Source: S012-113 sp965368405
Lineage (GTDB): Bacteria; Bacteroidota; Bacteroidia; Cytophagales; Cyclobacteriaceae
DNA length: 27,049 nucleotides
Assembly: GCA_965368405.1 (NCBI GenBank)
Contig: CBDUMS010000049.1
Span: forward strand, 1 to 27,049
Reading direction: 5' to 3'
Shown here: one piece after another, positions 1-7,625 of the stretch
How positions within the stretch are numbered: position 1 is the first letter of the stretch
How the letters are laid out: each line of letters begins with the position of its first letter
Translations under genes and position numbers: made by a program
Notes under the pieces: model-generated
Told to the model about the DNA's origin: nothing
What the model saw: the letters and a program-made list of their open reading frames with translations, nothing else
Database searches by the model: none

Positions 1-934
1 CTAAGAGTACTGCATATTGAAAGAGGACGTAGATGCTCAAACTCTTGGAAATATTGGTTTGATATTTCTGATAGGTCTCCCTATCAACAGGAGGGGCAGG
101 GCGGTAACCTCCTAAAGATTCTGGCAACCAACCCGGTTTATAAAACAGATATTTCAATTTGTCGGTAAAGCCAGATATTTTCTTCAAATCATTTTTCATA
201 ATTTGAAAATGACTAAAATTAGCCCATACAGGGTTCCAGCTGGCTACCGGGGTTGTAACCCCGTAGGTCGGTGTTTCTTCTTCTTTTTGATAGGTACCAA
301 ACATCATATCCCACCAAATAAAAGCACCGCCATGGTTTTTGTCGATGTATTTTGGATCGCGCCCATGATGAACACGGTGATGAGATGGTGTAACAATTAT
401 ATATTCAAGAAAACCCAGGTTTTTAATATAGGGGGTATGAATCCAAAACTGATAGAGGGTCGTTAGTGCAGCCATAAGCACAAAGTCTATAGGCCTAAAT
501 CCAATAATAGCCAGCGGTAAATAGAACGCAGCCGTCCATATTGTTTGAAATGAACTTTGCCTGAGCGCTACAGATAAGTTATAGTCTTCGCTTTGATGAT
601 GAACGACATGGCCGCTCCAGAACAAGTTTATTTCGTGGCTCATGCGGTGTGCCCAGTAATAAGCGAAATCTGTTGCAATAAAAAGAATGATTAATGTGTA
701 CCAGGTGCTGGGAATAGACCATATGCTTAGGTATTCATAAACCAGCGTGTATAATCCAATACCGAATAATTTTAAGAACACTCCCGATACTTGTTGTGTT
801 ACACCACAACTAATATTTGTAACCGCGTCGTTTAATCGATATGCCTTTTTCTGTGAAAAATGATGCACAATCAACTCAATGCCAATGAGCAGAAAAAATA
901 TTGGAATACTGAGTACAATAGGGTTAAGATTCAT
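1..934 (-). CDS. Fatty acid hydroxylase / sterol desaturase family membrane protein, 3' end beyond window
   Basis: Reading the minus strand from the ATG at 934 gives 311 codons without a stop, continuing past the left edge, so the gene is partial. Seen: hydrophobic helices near the N-terminus and mid-protein, and the histidine clusters of the di-iron membrane hydroxylase superfamily: HRMSHE (HxxxH), HVVHH (HxxHH) and, after a long hydrophobic stretch, HHRVHHGRD (HxxHH). Known: this superfamily uses a histidine-ligated di-iron centre in the membrane to hydroxylate or desaturate lipids; bacterial members of this shape resemble alkylglycerol monooxygenase and sterol-desaturase-like proteins. The exact lipid substrate cannot be read from sequence. 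The gene diverges from the small membrane protein starting at 1029. An exact Bacteroidota -7 type motif (TAACTTTG, minus strand) lies 20 bases upstream of the start. The family call is firm; the substrate is unknown. Confidence 0.9.
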   Translation of the reverse strand, partial: MNLNPIVLSIPIFFLLIGIELIVHHFSQKKAYRLNDAVTNISCGVTQQVSGVFLKLFGIGLYTLVYEYLSIWSIPSTWYTLIILFIATDFAYYWAHRMSHEINLFWSGHVVHHQSEDYNLSVALRQSSFQTIWTAAFYLPLAIIGFRPIDFVLMAALTTLYQFWIHTPYIKNLGFLEYIIVTPSHHRVHHGRDPKYIDKNHGGAFIWWDMMFGTYQKEEETPTYGVTTPVASWNPVWANFSHFQIMKNDLKKISGFTDKLKYLFYKPGWLPESLGGYRPAPPVDRETYQKYQTNISKSLSIYVLFQYAVLL

Positions 935-953
935 AACGAGTTACTTATCGATT

Positions 954-961
954 CAAAGTTA
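954..961 (-). promoter_or_regulatory. Candidate Bacteroidota -7 element for the hydroxylase gene
   Basis: On the minus strand the octamer TAACTTTG matches the Bacteroidota primary-sigma -7 consensus TAnnTTTG at every fixed position and sits about 20 bases before the ATG at 934, implying a short leader. No well-spaced TTG (-33) element is visible, so this is a candidate only. Confidence 0.35.
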
Positions 962-1028
962 ATATTTTGCCGACAATTGATTAGCTCCACAGGATAATTA
1001 ACTAAACTTGCAGCTTTATATTGCTACT

Positions 1029-1469
1029 ATGATACCTCGATTCTTTAATGCTATGGCGTGGGCCGCAATGATCTTTGCGTTTCTGATATTTCTGATATCC
1101 TACGCCAATTATCCAGACGATGTTTTGATCTATATCAATGATCAGGGCGAGCCATTACAATATATCGCAAAGGATATGTTGTTCTATTCAGCGTTAGCTT
1201 TTGCGATTATCATTAATTCAGCCTTTTTAGGGCTTCATAGTATTCTGAAAAAGGTGAATAGCGAACTCCAGCTTACGCTCTCCGGACTAAGCCTATCGCA
1301 ACTCTTCTTCAACCTATTCTTTGCCACCTCGCTCTACTTTGTAAACATTTTGAATAGCCGCGAGAATTTTGATTATTCTAATTTCGGTTATTTGATTTAT
1401 GTAACAGGTACACTGTTTTTATTAGGAGTAATATTTACACTCGTGGCACGAGTAGTTTTGAAAAAATAA
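1029..1469 (+). CDS. Small four-helix membrane protein of unknown function
   Basis: I do not recognise a family. The 146-residue product (from ATG 1029) shows four hydrophobic segments, at about residues 7-24, 50-70, 84-105 and 118-141, with a short acidic/polar loop after the first, and ends in lysines. The reading frame extends upstream to a TTG at 1008, but that TTG lies inside TAAACTTG (1003-1010), which resembles a -7 promoter element (one mismatch to TAnnTTTG). I therefore prefer the ATG at 1029, giving MIPRFFNAM and an immediate first helix. It diverges from the lipid hydroxylase gene, with about 94 bases between the two start codons. Inner membrane location is inferred from the helices. 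Function is unknown. Confidence 0.65.
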   Translation: MIPRFFNAMAWAAMIFAFLIFLISYANYPDDVLIYINDQGEPLQYIAKDMLFYSALAFAIIINSAFLGLHSILKKVNSELQLTLSGLSLSQLFFNLFFATSLYFVNILNSRENFDYSNFGYLIYVTGTLFLLGVIFTLVARVVLKK

Positions 1470-1644
1470 TACAAGTCAGCAAATAAAAAGAAATGGCTTA
1501 ACCTATTAATCATGAACTGATTAGTAGATACTACCTCATCTAGTACTCGAACAAACGTCGCTTTATTCGTTTGTCCAAATCATTAAAATAGTGTTTATTC
1601 ACGGTTTAACAGGAATATTGGATTCAAAGTAGGATAGATTATCC

Positions 1645-3501
1645 ATGGCAGAAATAGGAACATATACAGAAGATAGTATCAAGTCGCTCGACTGGAAAGA
1701 ACATATTCGATTACGTCCGGGGATGTATATCGGTAAGTTGGGAGATGGTTCGGCAGAGGATGATGGTATTTATGTTTTAGTGAAAGAGGTTATCGATAAC
1801 TGTATCGATGAACATATGATGGGTTTTGGCAAAACCATAGAGGTTAAGATCGCCGATCATAGGGTAGAAGTCAGGGATTATGGAAGAGGGATCCCACTGG
1901 GAAAAGTAGTAGAATGTGTTTCTAAAATTAATACGGGAGGAAAATATGACTCCGGAGCATTCCAAAAGTCTGTAGGACTTAATGGTGTGGGTACTAAAGC
2001 CGTAAATGCGCTATCCGACTATTTTAAGGTACAGTCATTTCGCGATGGTCAAACGAAGCTTGCGGAGTTCAACCGCGGTGTGATTACCACAGATGCTAAA
2101 ATATCCAAGAGTAGCCATCGTAATGGCACGCTGGTAGCCTTTGAGCCTGATGCATCGGTATTTAAGAACTTTCATTATATCCCGGAATACCTTGAGGACT
2201 TAATATGGAATTACGTTTTCCTTAATGCTGGATTAACAATAGTATTTAATGGCAAGAAGTTTCATTCAGAAAACGGTCTACACGACCTTTTGTCTCGGAA
2301 AGTAAACGTAGACAATATTCGCTACCCTATTGTTCATCTTAAGGGAGAGGATATCGAGATTGCGCTTACCCACGGCAATCAATATGGCGAGGATTATTAC
2401 TCCTTTGTTAATGGCCAGTATACAACGCAGGGTGGAACGCATCAAGCTGCGTTGCGGGAGGCGCTAGTGAAAACTGTTCGCGAATTCTTTAAGAAAGATT
2501 TCGATGCAACCGATATTAGGGCCAGCATCGTGGCCGCAGTAGCCATACGTGTTCAAGAACCGGTTTTCGAATCGCAAACCAAAACCAAATTAGGTTCTCA
2601 GAATGTGTCGCCCGATGGACCAACAATGCGGACCTTTGTTAATGACTTCGTAAAGAAGGCCTTCGATAATTATTTGCATGAGCATTCGGAAATGGCGAGT
2701 GCTCTCTTAAAGAGAATAATGCAATCGGAGCGGGAGCGTAAAGAAATTGCCGGGATTAAGAAACTGGCAAATGAAAGAGCTAAAAAGGCTAATCTTCATA
2801 ATAAAAAACTGCGGGATTGTAGAATTCATTTTAGCGATAAAAAAGGCGACGACCGCGATGAGACAATGGTATTTATTACCGAGGGTGATTCAGCCAGTGG
2901 TTCTATAACCAAATCCAGGAATGTACAGACACAGGCGGTTTTTAGCCTAAGGGGTAAACCATTAAATAGTTTCGGTCTTACAAAAAAAGTGGTTTATGAG
3001 AACGAAGAATTCAATCTACTGCAACACGCGTTAGATATTGAAGATGGTATAGAAAATCTACGCTACCGTAAAATAGTAATAGCAACAGATGCAGATGTAG
3101 ATGGTATGCATATCAGGTTATTAATTTTGACCTTTTTCTTACAATTCTTCCCCGATTTAGTGCGCCATGGCTATCTGTTCATCTTAGAAACCCCTTTATT
3201 TCGAGTAAGAAATAAAAAGAAGACCATATATTGCTATGATGAAGAAGAGAAACAGAAAGCAATTAATGAACTTGGCGGGAAACATGAAATTACGCGGTTT
3301 AAAGGATTAGGAGAAATATCTCCGGTAGAATTTGGAGGTTTTATTGGGTCAGATATTCGCTTAGATCCGGTAATAATTAAACAGGATACTGATATTGATA
3401 AGTTATTGTCGTTCTACATGGGAAAAAACACACCAGATCGACAAAAATTCATTATCGAAAAACTAAGGGTAGAAAAAGACCTTATTGAAGAAGAACTATG
3501 A
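1645..3501 (+). CDS. parE: DNA topoisomerase IV subunit B
   Basis: ATPase subunit of the type IIA topoisomerase that decatenates daughter chromosomes. The 618-residue protein shows the GHKL ATPase motifs in order: EVIDNCIDE (E48, N52), DYGRGIPL (around 78-85) and GLNGVGTKA (111-119). Next come the transducer lysine motif QTKTKLGSQ (311-319) and the TOPRIM signatures ITEGDSASGS (411-420, catalytic E413) and DADVDGMHI (482-490), for metal-dependent cleavage. The length is normal for ParE. Assignment to ParE rather than GyrB rests on the directly adjacent subunit A gene, which lacks the GyrA box, and on this pairing being usual in Bacteroidota. The last bases overlap the parC start (ATGA). The 175 bases upstream carry no convincing promoter; a 7-bp inverted repeat (arms 1551-1557 and 1568-1574) is the only structure seen. 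Confidence 0.95.
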   Translation: MAEIGTYTEDSIKSLDWKEHIRLRPGMYIGKLGDGSAEDDGIYVLVKEVIDNCIDEHMMGFGKTIEVKIADHRVEVRDYGRGIPLGKVVECVSKINTGGKYDSGAFQKSVGLNGVGTKAVNALSDYFKVQSFRDGQTKLAEFNRGVITTDAKISKSSHRNGTLVAFEPDASVFKNFHYIPEYLEDLIWNYVFLNAGLTIVFNGKKFHSENGLHDLLSRKVNVDNIRYPIVHLKGEDIEIALTHGNQYGEDYYSFVNGQYTTQGGTHQAALREALVKTVREFFKKDFDATDIRASIVAAVAIRVQEPVFESQTKTKLGSQNVSPDGPTMRTFVNDFVKKAFDNYLHEHSEMASALLKRIMQSERERKEIAGIKKLANERAKKANLHNKKLRDCRIHFSDKKGDDRDETMVFITEGDSASGSITKSRNVQTQAVFSLRGKPLNSFGLTKKVVYENEEFNLLQHALDIEDGIENLRYRKIVIATDADVDGMHIRLLILTFFLQFFPDLVRHGYLFILETPLFRVRNKKKTIYCYDEEEKQKAINELGGKHEITRFKGLGEISPVEFGGFIGSDIRLDPVIIKQDTDIDKLLSFYMGKNTPDRQKFIIEKLRVEKDLIEEEL

Positions 3502-6257
3502 GCGAGGAGAAAGACGTAAACGGCGCTGAGCAAGAGGAGAGCGGGCATCTACACGAAGTAGTTGCCTTGAGCGGCATGTACGAAAACTGGTTTCTGGATT
3601 ACGCTTCTTATGTAATCCTGGAACGGGCAGTGCCCAATATCATAGACGGTTTAAAGCCGGTGCAACGTCGTATTATGCACGCAATGAAAGAAATGGACGA
3701 TGGCCGTTTCAATAAAGTTGCAAATATTATTGGCACAACGATGCAGTTTCACCCCCATGGTGATGCAGCAATCGGCGATGCAATGGTAAACCTTGGTCAA
3801 AAAGAACTGCTCATTGAAACCCAGGGTAACTGGGGAGACATCCATACCGGCGACCGGGCGGCGGCTCCAAGATATATTGAGGCTCGCCTTTCCAAGTTTG
3901 CACTTGATGTTATGTTTAATGGGCAAACTACGGAATGGCAGCTGAGTTACGATGGACGCAAAAAAGAGCCGGTTGCACTTCCCGCCAAATTCCCACTTTT
4001 ATTAGCCCAAGGCGTTGAAGGTATTGCGGTTGGTCTTTCAACAAAAATATTACCCCACAACTTTATCGAATTAATTAAAGCCTCCATAGAGGTTTTAAAA
4101 GGGCGAAATCCAAAGCTCTACCCTGATTTTCCTACTGGCGGTCTTGCTGACGTCTCGGAGTATAATAAAGGTCAGCGCGGTGGACGGGTTAAGGTTCGAG
4201 CCAAGATTGAGGCCGTTGATAAAAAGCAGGTCATTGTTCGAGAGATTCCGTACGGAACTACCACAACAGGTGTCATCGAATCAATAATTAAAGCCAATGA
4301 CAAGGGTAAGATTCGAATTAAAAAAGTTGTTGATAATACTGCCAAAGATGTAGAAATTGTAGTGACACTCGCGGCAGGTGTTAGCCCCGATATAACGATA
4401 GATGCCTTATACGCTTTTACAGATTGTGAGGTTTCTATCTCGCCTAACACCTGTGTTATTGTGGATGATAAGCCTCATTTCCTCTCGGTAAATGATATTC
4501 TGAAACATAACACCTCGCAGACAGTAGACTTGCTCACGAGGGAGTTAGAAATCCGTAAGAGTGAGCTTAAAGAAAAATTACTGTTTTCATCACTTGAAAA
4601 GATCTTTATCGAGAATCGTATTTACCGCGACATAGAAGAGTGTGAAACCTGGGAAGCTGTTATCAAAACAATTGATAAAGGACTTGAGCCATTTAAGAAA
4701 GACTTTTATCGTGAAATTACAGATGAGGATATTGTTCGCTTAACAGAAATAAAGATTAAACGGATAAGTAGGTTCGATAGCTTTAAAGCGGACGAACTTA
4801 TGAAGAAACTAAGTGATGAGCTTGCTGAAGTAGAGCATAATTTAGCCAATATCATTGATTATGCCGTTTCATATTTTCAGAACCTACTAGAAAAGTATGG
4901 GAAGGGTAAGGAGCGAAAAACAGAACTAACGGCATTTGATGAGATCAAAGCCACGGCAGTAGTTGCAAATAATCAGAAGCTATATGTTAACCGCAAAGAC
5001 GGATTCATTGGTTATGGCATACGTAAAGATGAATATGTAAGTGAGTGTTCCGATATCGATGATATCATTGTCATAAGAAGAGATGGCATTGCAATGGTTT
5101 CACGTATAGCCGATAAGGTTTATATGGGGAAGGATATTTTATATGCTGGCGTTTGGAAGAAAAACGATGAGCGTATGGTGTATAATCTAATCTACACCGA
5201 TGGCAAATCGGGCCGAACTATGGTTAAACGCTTTAGTATGTTGGCTGTGACCCGCGATAAAGAATACGACCTTACTAAAAAGAGCGTTAAAGGGACTAAG
5301 GTGCATTATATCTCTGCCAACCCAAATGGCGAAGCGGAAGTAGTAACAGTGAAGCTTACATCGGGTTGTACGGCAAGAAAGAAAGTTTACGACTTCGACT
5401 TCGCAGATATTGAAATAAAGGGTAGAGGAGCTGGAGGAAACATCTTAACTAAGTATCCGGTACGTAAAATCGAATTTAAATCCGAAGGAGTGAGCACACT
5501 TACCGGGGTCGACATTTGGTACGATACGGTTACCGGACGTTTAAATAGAGATGAGCGGGGCGATTATATCGGTACATTTAACGGTGAGGACAAAGTGCTC
5601 GTTGTCTATAAAACAGGTGAATATGAACTTACCAGCTATGAACTAACAAACCGTTACGAAGCTGAAAAGATTATTAGCCTGAGTAAACTAACTGAAGGTT
5701 CAGTAATTTCTGCGATACATATTGATGGAGCTTCCAAAGTTCATTATGTGAAACGCTTCGGTATTGAGACCAAAACACTTGGACAGCGATTCAGTTTTAT
5801 CAATGAATCGAAGGGTTCATCGCTGGTTCTCGCCTCAATTTTACCATCTCCTGTTATTGAATTGACGGTAGTTAAGGGCAAATCGAAAGAAAAAGAGGTT
5901 ACTGAAGAAAATTTGGATGAATTAATTGATGTAAAAGGATGGAAGGCCAACGGCAATAAGTTGTCTCAGTATAAAGTCCAGAAGGTAAAGCTCCTGGAAG
6001 ATAAATCGCTAGCGTCTGCAAATACTCCAGAACCAGAAGGTGAAAAGCCACCGCAATCAAAGGATCAAGAGGTGAACGAGCCTCCGCAGCAAGAGGAACA
6101 ACCGGCACTTTTTGAAACAGAAGAGGTTATTAAGGACAAGCCGAAGCCGGAAGAGAAGCCCGTAACGAAGAAAGCAACTCCGAAAAAGACCAACAAAAAA
6201 GATCCCCCTAAGGACAATGGATTTGATATTGGTACCACCATTGAGCTCGATTTTTAA
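3498..6257 (+). CDS. parC: DNA topoisomerase IV subunit A
   Basis: Cleavage/rejoining subunit of topoisomerase IV, partner of the preceding ParE. The 919-residue protein has the conserved quinolone-region segment HPHGDAAIGDAMV (about 85-97) and the active-site tyrosine in AAAPRYIEAR (Y126). Coiled-coil-like arms lie around 420-480, followed by a beta-rich C-terminal domain that lacks a GyrA box (QRRGGKG-like), which separates it from gyrase A. The position equivalent to GyrA Ser83 is alanine (A90); I read this as native to the lineage. After about residue 840 the protein becomes a low-complexity tail rich in Lys, Pro, Glu and Gln, ending in TTIELDF. It is translationally coupled to parE by a 4-base overlap, and the next gene begins 5 bases after its stop. 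Confidence 0.94.
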   Translation: MSEEKDVNGAEQEESGHLHEVVALSGMYENWFLDYASYVILERAVPNIIDGLKPVQRRIMHAMKEMDDGRFNKVANIIGTTMQFHPHGDAAIGDAMVNLGQKELLIETQGNWGDIHTGDRAAAPRYIEARLSKFALDVMFNGQTTEWQLSYDGRKKEPVALPAKFPLLLAQGVEGIAVGLSTKILPHNFIELIKASIEVLKGRNPKLYPDFPTGGLADVSEYNKGQRGGRVKVRAKIEAVDKKQVIVREIPYGTTTTGVIESIIKANDKGKIRIKKVVDNTAKDVEIVVTLAAGVSPDITIDALYAFTDCEVSISPNTCVIVDDKPHFLSVNDILKHNTSQTVDLLTRELEIRKSELKEKLLFSSLEKIFIENRIYRDIEECETWEAVIKTIDKGLEPFKKDFYREITDEDIVRLTEIKIKRISRFDSFKADELMKKLSDELAEVEHNLANIIDYAVSYFQNLLEKYGKGKERKTELTAFDEIKATAVVANNQKLYVNRKDGFIGYGIRKDEYVSECSDIDDIIVIRRDGIAMVSRIADKVYMGKDILYAGVWKKNDERMVYNLIYTDGKSGRTMVKRFSMLAVTRDKEYDLTKKSVKGTKVHYISANPNGEAEVVTVKLTSGCTARKKVYDFDFADIEIKGRGAGGNILTKYPVRKIEFKSEGVSTLTGVDIWYDTVTGRLNRDERGDYIGTFNGEDKVLVVYKTGEYELTSYELTNRYEAEKIISLSKLTEGSVISAIHIDGASKVHYVKRFGIETKTLGQRFSFINESKGSSLVLASILPSPVIELTVVKGKSKEKEVTEENLDELIDVKGWKANGNKLSQYKVQKVKLLEDKSLASANTPEPEGEKPPQSKDQEVNEPPQQEEQPALFETEEVIKDKPKPEEKPVTKKATPKKTNKKDPPKDNGFDIGTTIELDF

Positions 6258-6262
6258 AGGTT

Positions 6263-6940
6263 TTGGAAGATCGAGGTGCCATAATTAATTTCTTAGCAAC
6301 ATTTATTACCGAGCATAAGAAAGAATTGATGGATTCAGTTCTCGCCAAGAGAACAAAGTTTCTAACGGTTGCCTTAGAAGATATTTATCAGCCTCATAAT
6401 GCAAGTGCGGTGGTTCGTTCAGCCGATTGCTTTGGTATTCATGATGTTCATATTATTGAAGGTAGAAACCATTATGACGTAAATCCTCAGGTTTTGCGCG
6501 GTTCAGAGAAATGGGTGAATATTATAACCCATACTGGGGTAGATAATAATACGGCTTCGTGCTTTAAGGGCCTCAAGGAGCAAGGCTACAAATTAGTGGG
6601 AACCTCTCCTCATGTATCAGAATGTACGATTGATGCGTTTGAGATCGATCAGCCCACAGCACTTATTTTTGGTACGGAAGAAACAGGCTTAAGTGATTAT
6701 GCGAAGGAACATGTCGATGGGTTTGTGCGTATACCGATGTATGGTTTTACCGAAAGTTTTAACCTATCCGTTTCGGCCGCTATTTGCATGTATCAGCTAA
6801 CAACAAAACTCTATGCATCCAATCTAGCATGGCAGCTTTCTGCGGATGAAGTAGAAGAAATTAAGCTCCACTGGTATAAAAAAGTGGTAAGGCGTTCTGA
6901 ATCTTTAATTAAAGAGCATATTTTAGGCAAAAACAACTAG
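6263..6940 (+). CDS. trmH: TrmH-family (SpoU) tRNA/rRNA 2'-O-methyltransferase
   Basis: SPOUT-class RNA methyltransferase, probably the enzyme that 2'-O-methylates guanosine 18 of tRNA. Seen: motif 1 PHNASAVVRSADCFG (catalytic-type Arg), motif 2 IFGTEETGLS and motif 3 IPMYGFTESFNLSVSAA, which form the trefoil-knot AdoMet site; the order and the 225-residue length fit TrmH. The only start that keeps the N-terminal helix preceding the first motif is TTG at 6263; the first in-frame ATG (6329) would remove about 22 residues that fit the family's N-terminal region. Spacing of 5 bases after the parC stop implies co-transcription and coupled translation. Substrate choice (tRNA Gm18 versus another RNA site) is inferred from overall similarity to TrmH and is less certain than the family. 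Confidence 0.85.
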   Translation: MEDRGAIINFLATFITEHKKELMDSVLAKRTKFLTVALEDIYQPHNASAVVRSADCFGIHDVHIIEGRNHYDVNPQVLRGSEKWVNIITHTGVDNNTASCFKGLKEQGYKLVGTSPHVSECTIDAFEIDQPTALIFGTEETGLSDYAKEHVDGFVRIPMYGFTESFNLSVSAAICMYQLTTKLYASNLAWQLSADEVEEIKLHWYKKVVRRSESLIKEHILGKNN

Positions 6941-6945
6941 TTAGT

Positions 6946-7551
6946 TTGTTAAAGAGAGGTATTAGGTTAGTGGGGCGAATCCTGGCAGGAGTGATACTAT
7001 TTGCAATAGCCACGAATGTATGGGTTATTACCAGTACCATGGATCAGATTTATTCTGACCAAGAGTACGATGGAGACAACAGGACTGCCTTAGTTCTTGG
7101 GACTAGCTATAATACTTCGAAAGGAAATCGTAACCCTTTTTTTTATAACCGCATGAATACTGCGGCACAACTCTATCACGCCAATCAAATCAATAACCTA
7201 ATCCTAAGCGGGTCATCGGCAGCTTATTATAATGAGCCGGAGGCTATGCTAAAATCGCTCGAGGAATTAGAGGTGCCTGCCTCAATTATGGTTGTAGATA
7301 GTCTTGGGTATCGAACATTAGCGTCCATCGTTCGTTGCAAAGAGGTTTATCAGAAGGATAAGGTTATTATCATAACACAACGGTTTCATGCGTACAGGGC
7401 ACTTTTTATAAGTAACTTTTATGGTCTGGATGCCGTTGTAGTAGCAACGGAGTCAATGAGTGTTTCTTATCGGTTCGGTGTGCTCATGAGAGAATTCTTT
7501 GCGCGACCGTTAGCCGTTATTGACCTATATATTTTACAGCGCGGAACTTAG
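6946..7551 (+). CDS. sanA: SanA/YdcF-like DUF218 envelope protein
   Basis: Predicted inner-membrane protein with one N-terminal helix (about residues 8-28) and a periplasmic DUF218 domain. Visible family motifs: ALVLGTSYNT, NPFFYNRMNTAAQLY, NLILSGSS, YNEPEAM, GYRTLASIVRCKEVY and ITQRFHAYRALFIS; these match the SanA branch (E. coli SanA, linked to high-temperature vancomycin exclusion). The biochemical activity of the family is not settled; a role in envelope or peptidoglycan homeostasis is suggested. The start is TTG at 6946, 5 bases after the trmH stop and directly before a positively charged stretch (LKRGIRLVGR) and the membrane helix. At 201 residues the length is normal. It is the fourth member of the parE-parC-trmH run. 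Confidence 0.85.
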   Translation: MLKRGIRLVGRILAGVILFAIATNVWVITSTMDQIYSDQEYDGDNRTALVLGTSYNTSKGNRNPFFYNRMNTAAQLYHANQINNLILSGSSAAYYNEPEAMLKSLEELEVPASIMVVDSLGYRTLASIVRCKEVYQKDKVIIITQRFHAYRALFISNFYGLDAVVVATESMSVSYRFGVLMREFFARPLAVIDLYILQRGT

Positions 7552-7625
7552 GTTTCTATTATCTTTACTAAAGAGTTACTGTTGGTGATCAAGAGGTATT
7601 AAACCCTAAATTGAAAAATATCTGT

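Noticed and set aside
203..466. Open frame of 87 codons on the plus strand
   Set aside because: It lies antisense to the conserved His-motif region of the minus-strand fatty acid hydroxylase gene and has no protein-like features.
1551..1574. Inverted repeat ACAAACG-N10-CGTTTGT upstream of parE
   Set aside because: The arms are only 7 bp, there is no T-tract and no nearby promoter to regulate; repeats of this size occur by chance in AT-rich intergenic DNA.
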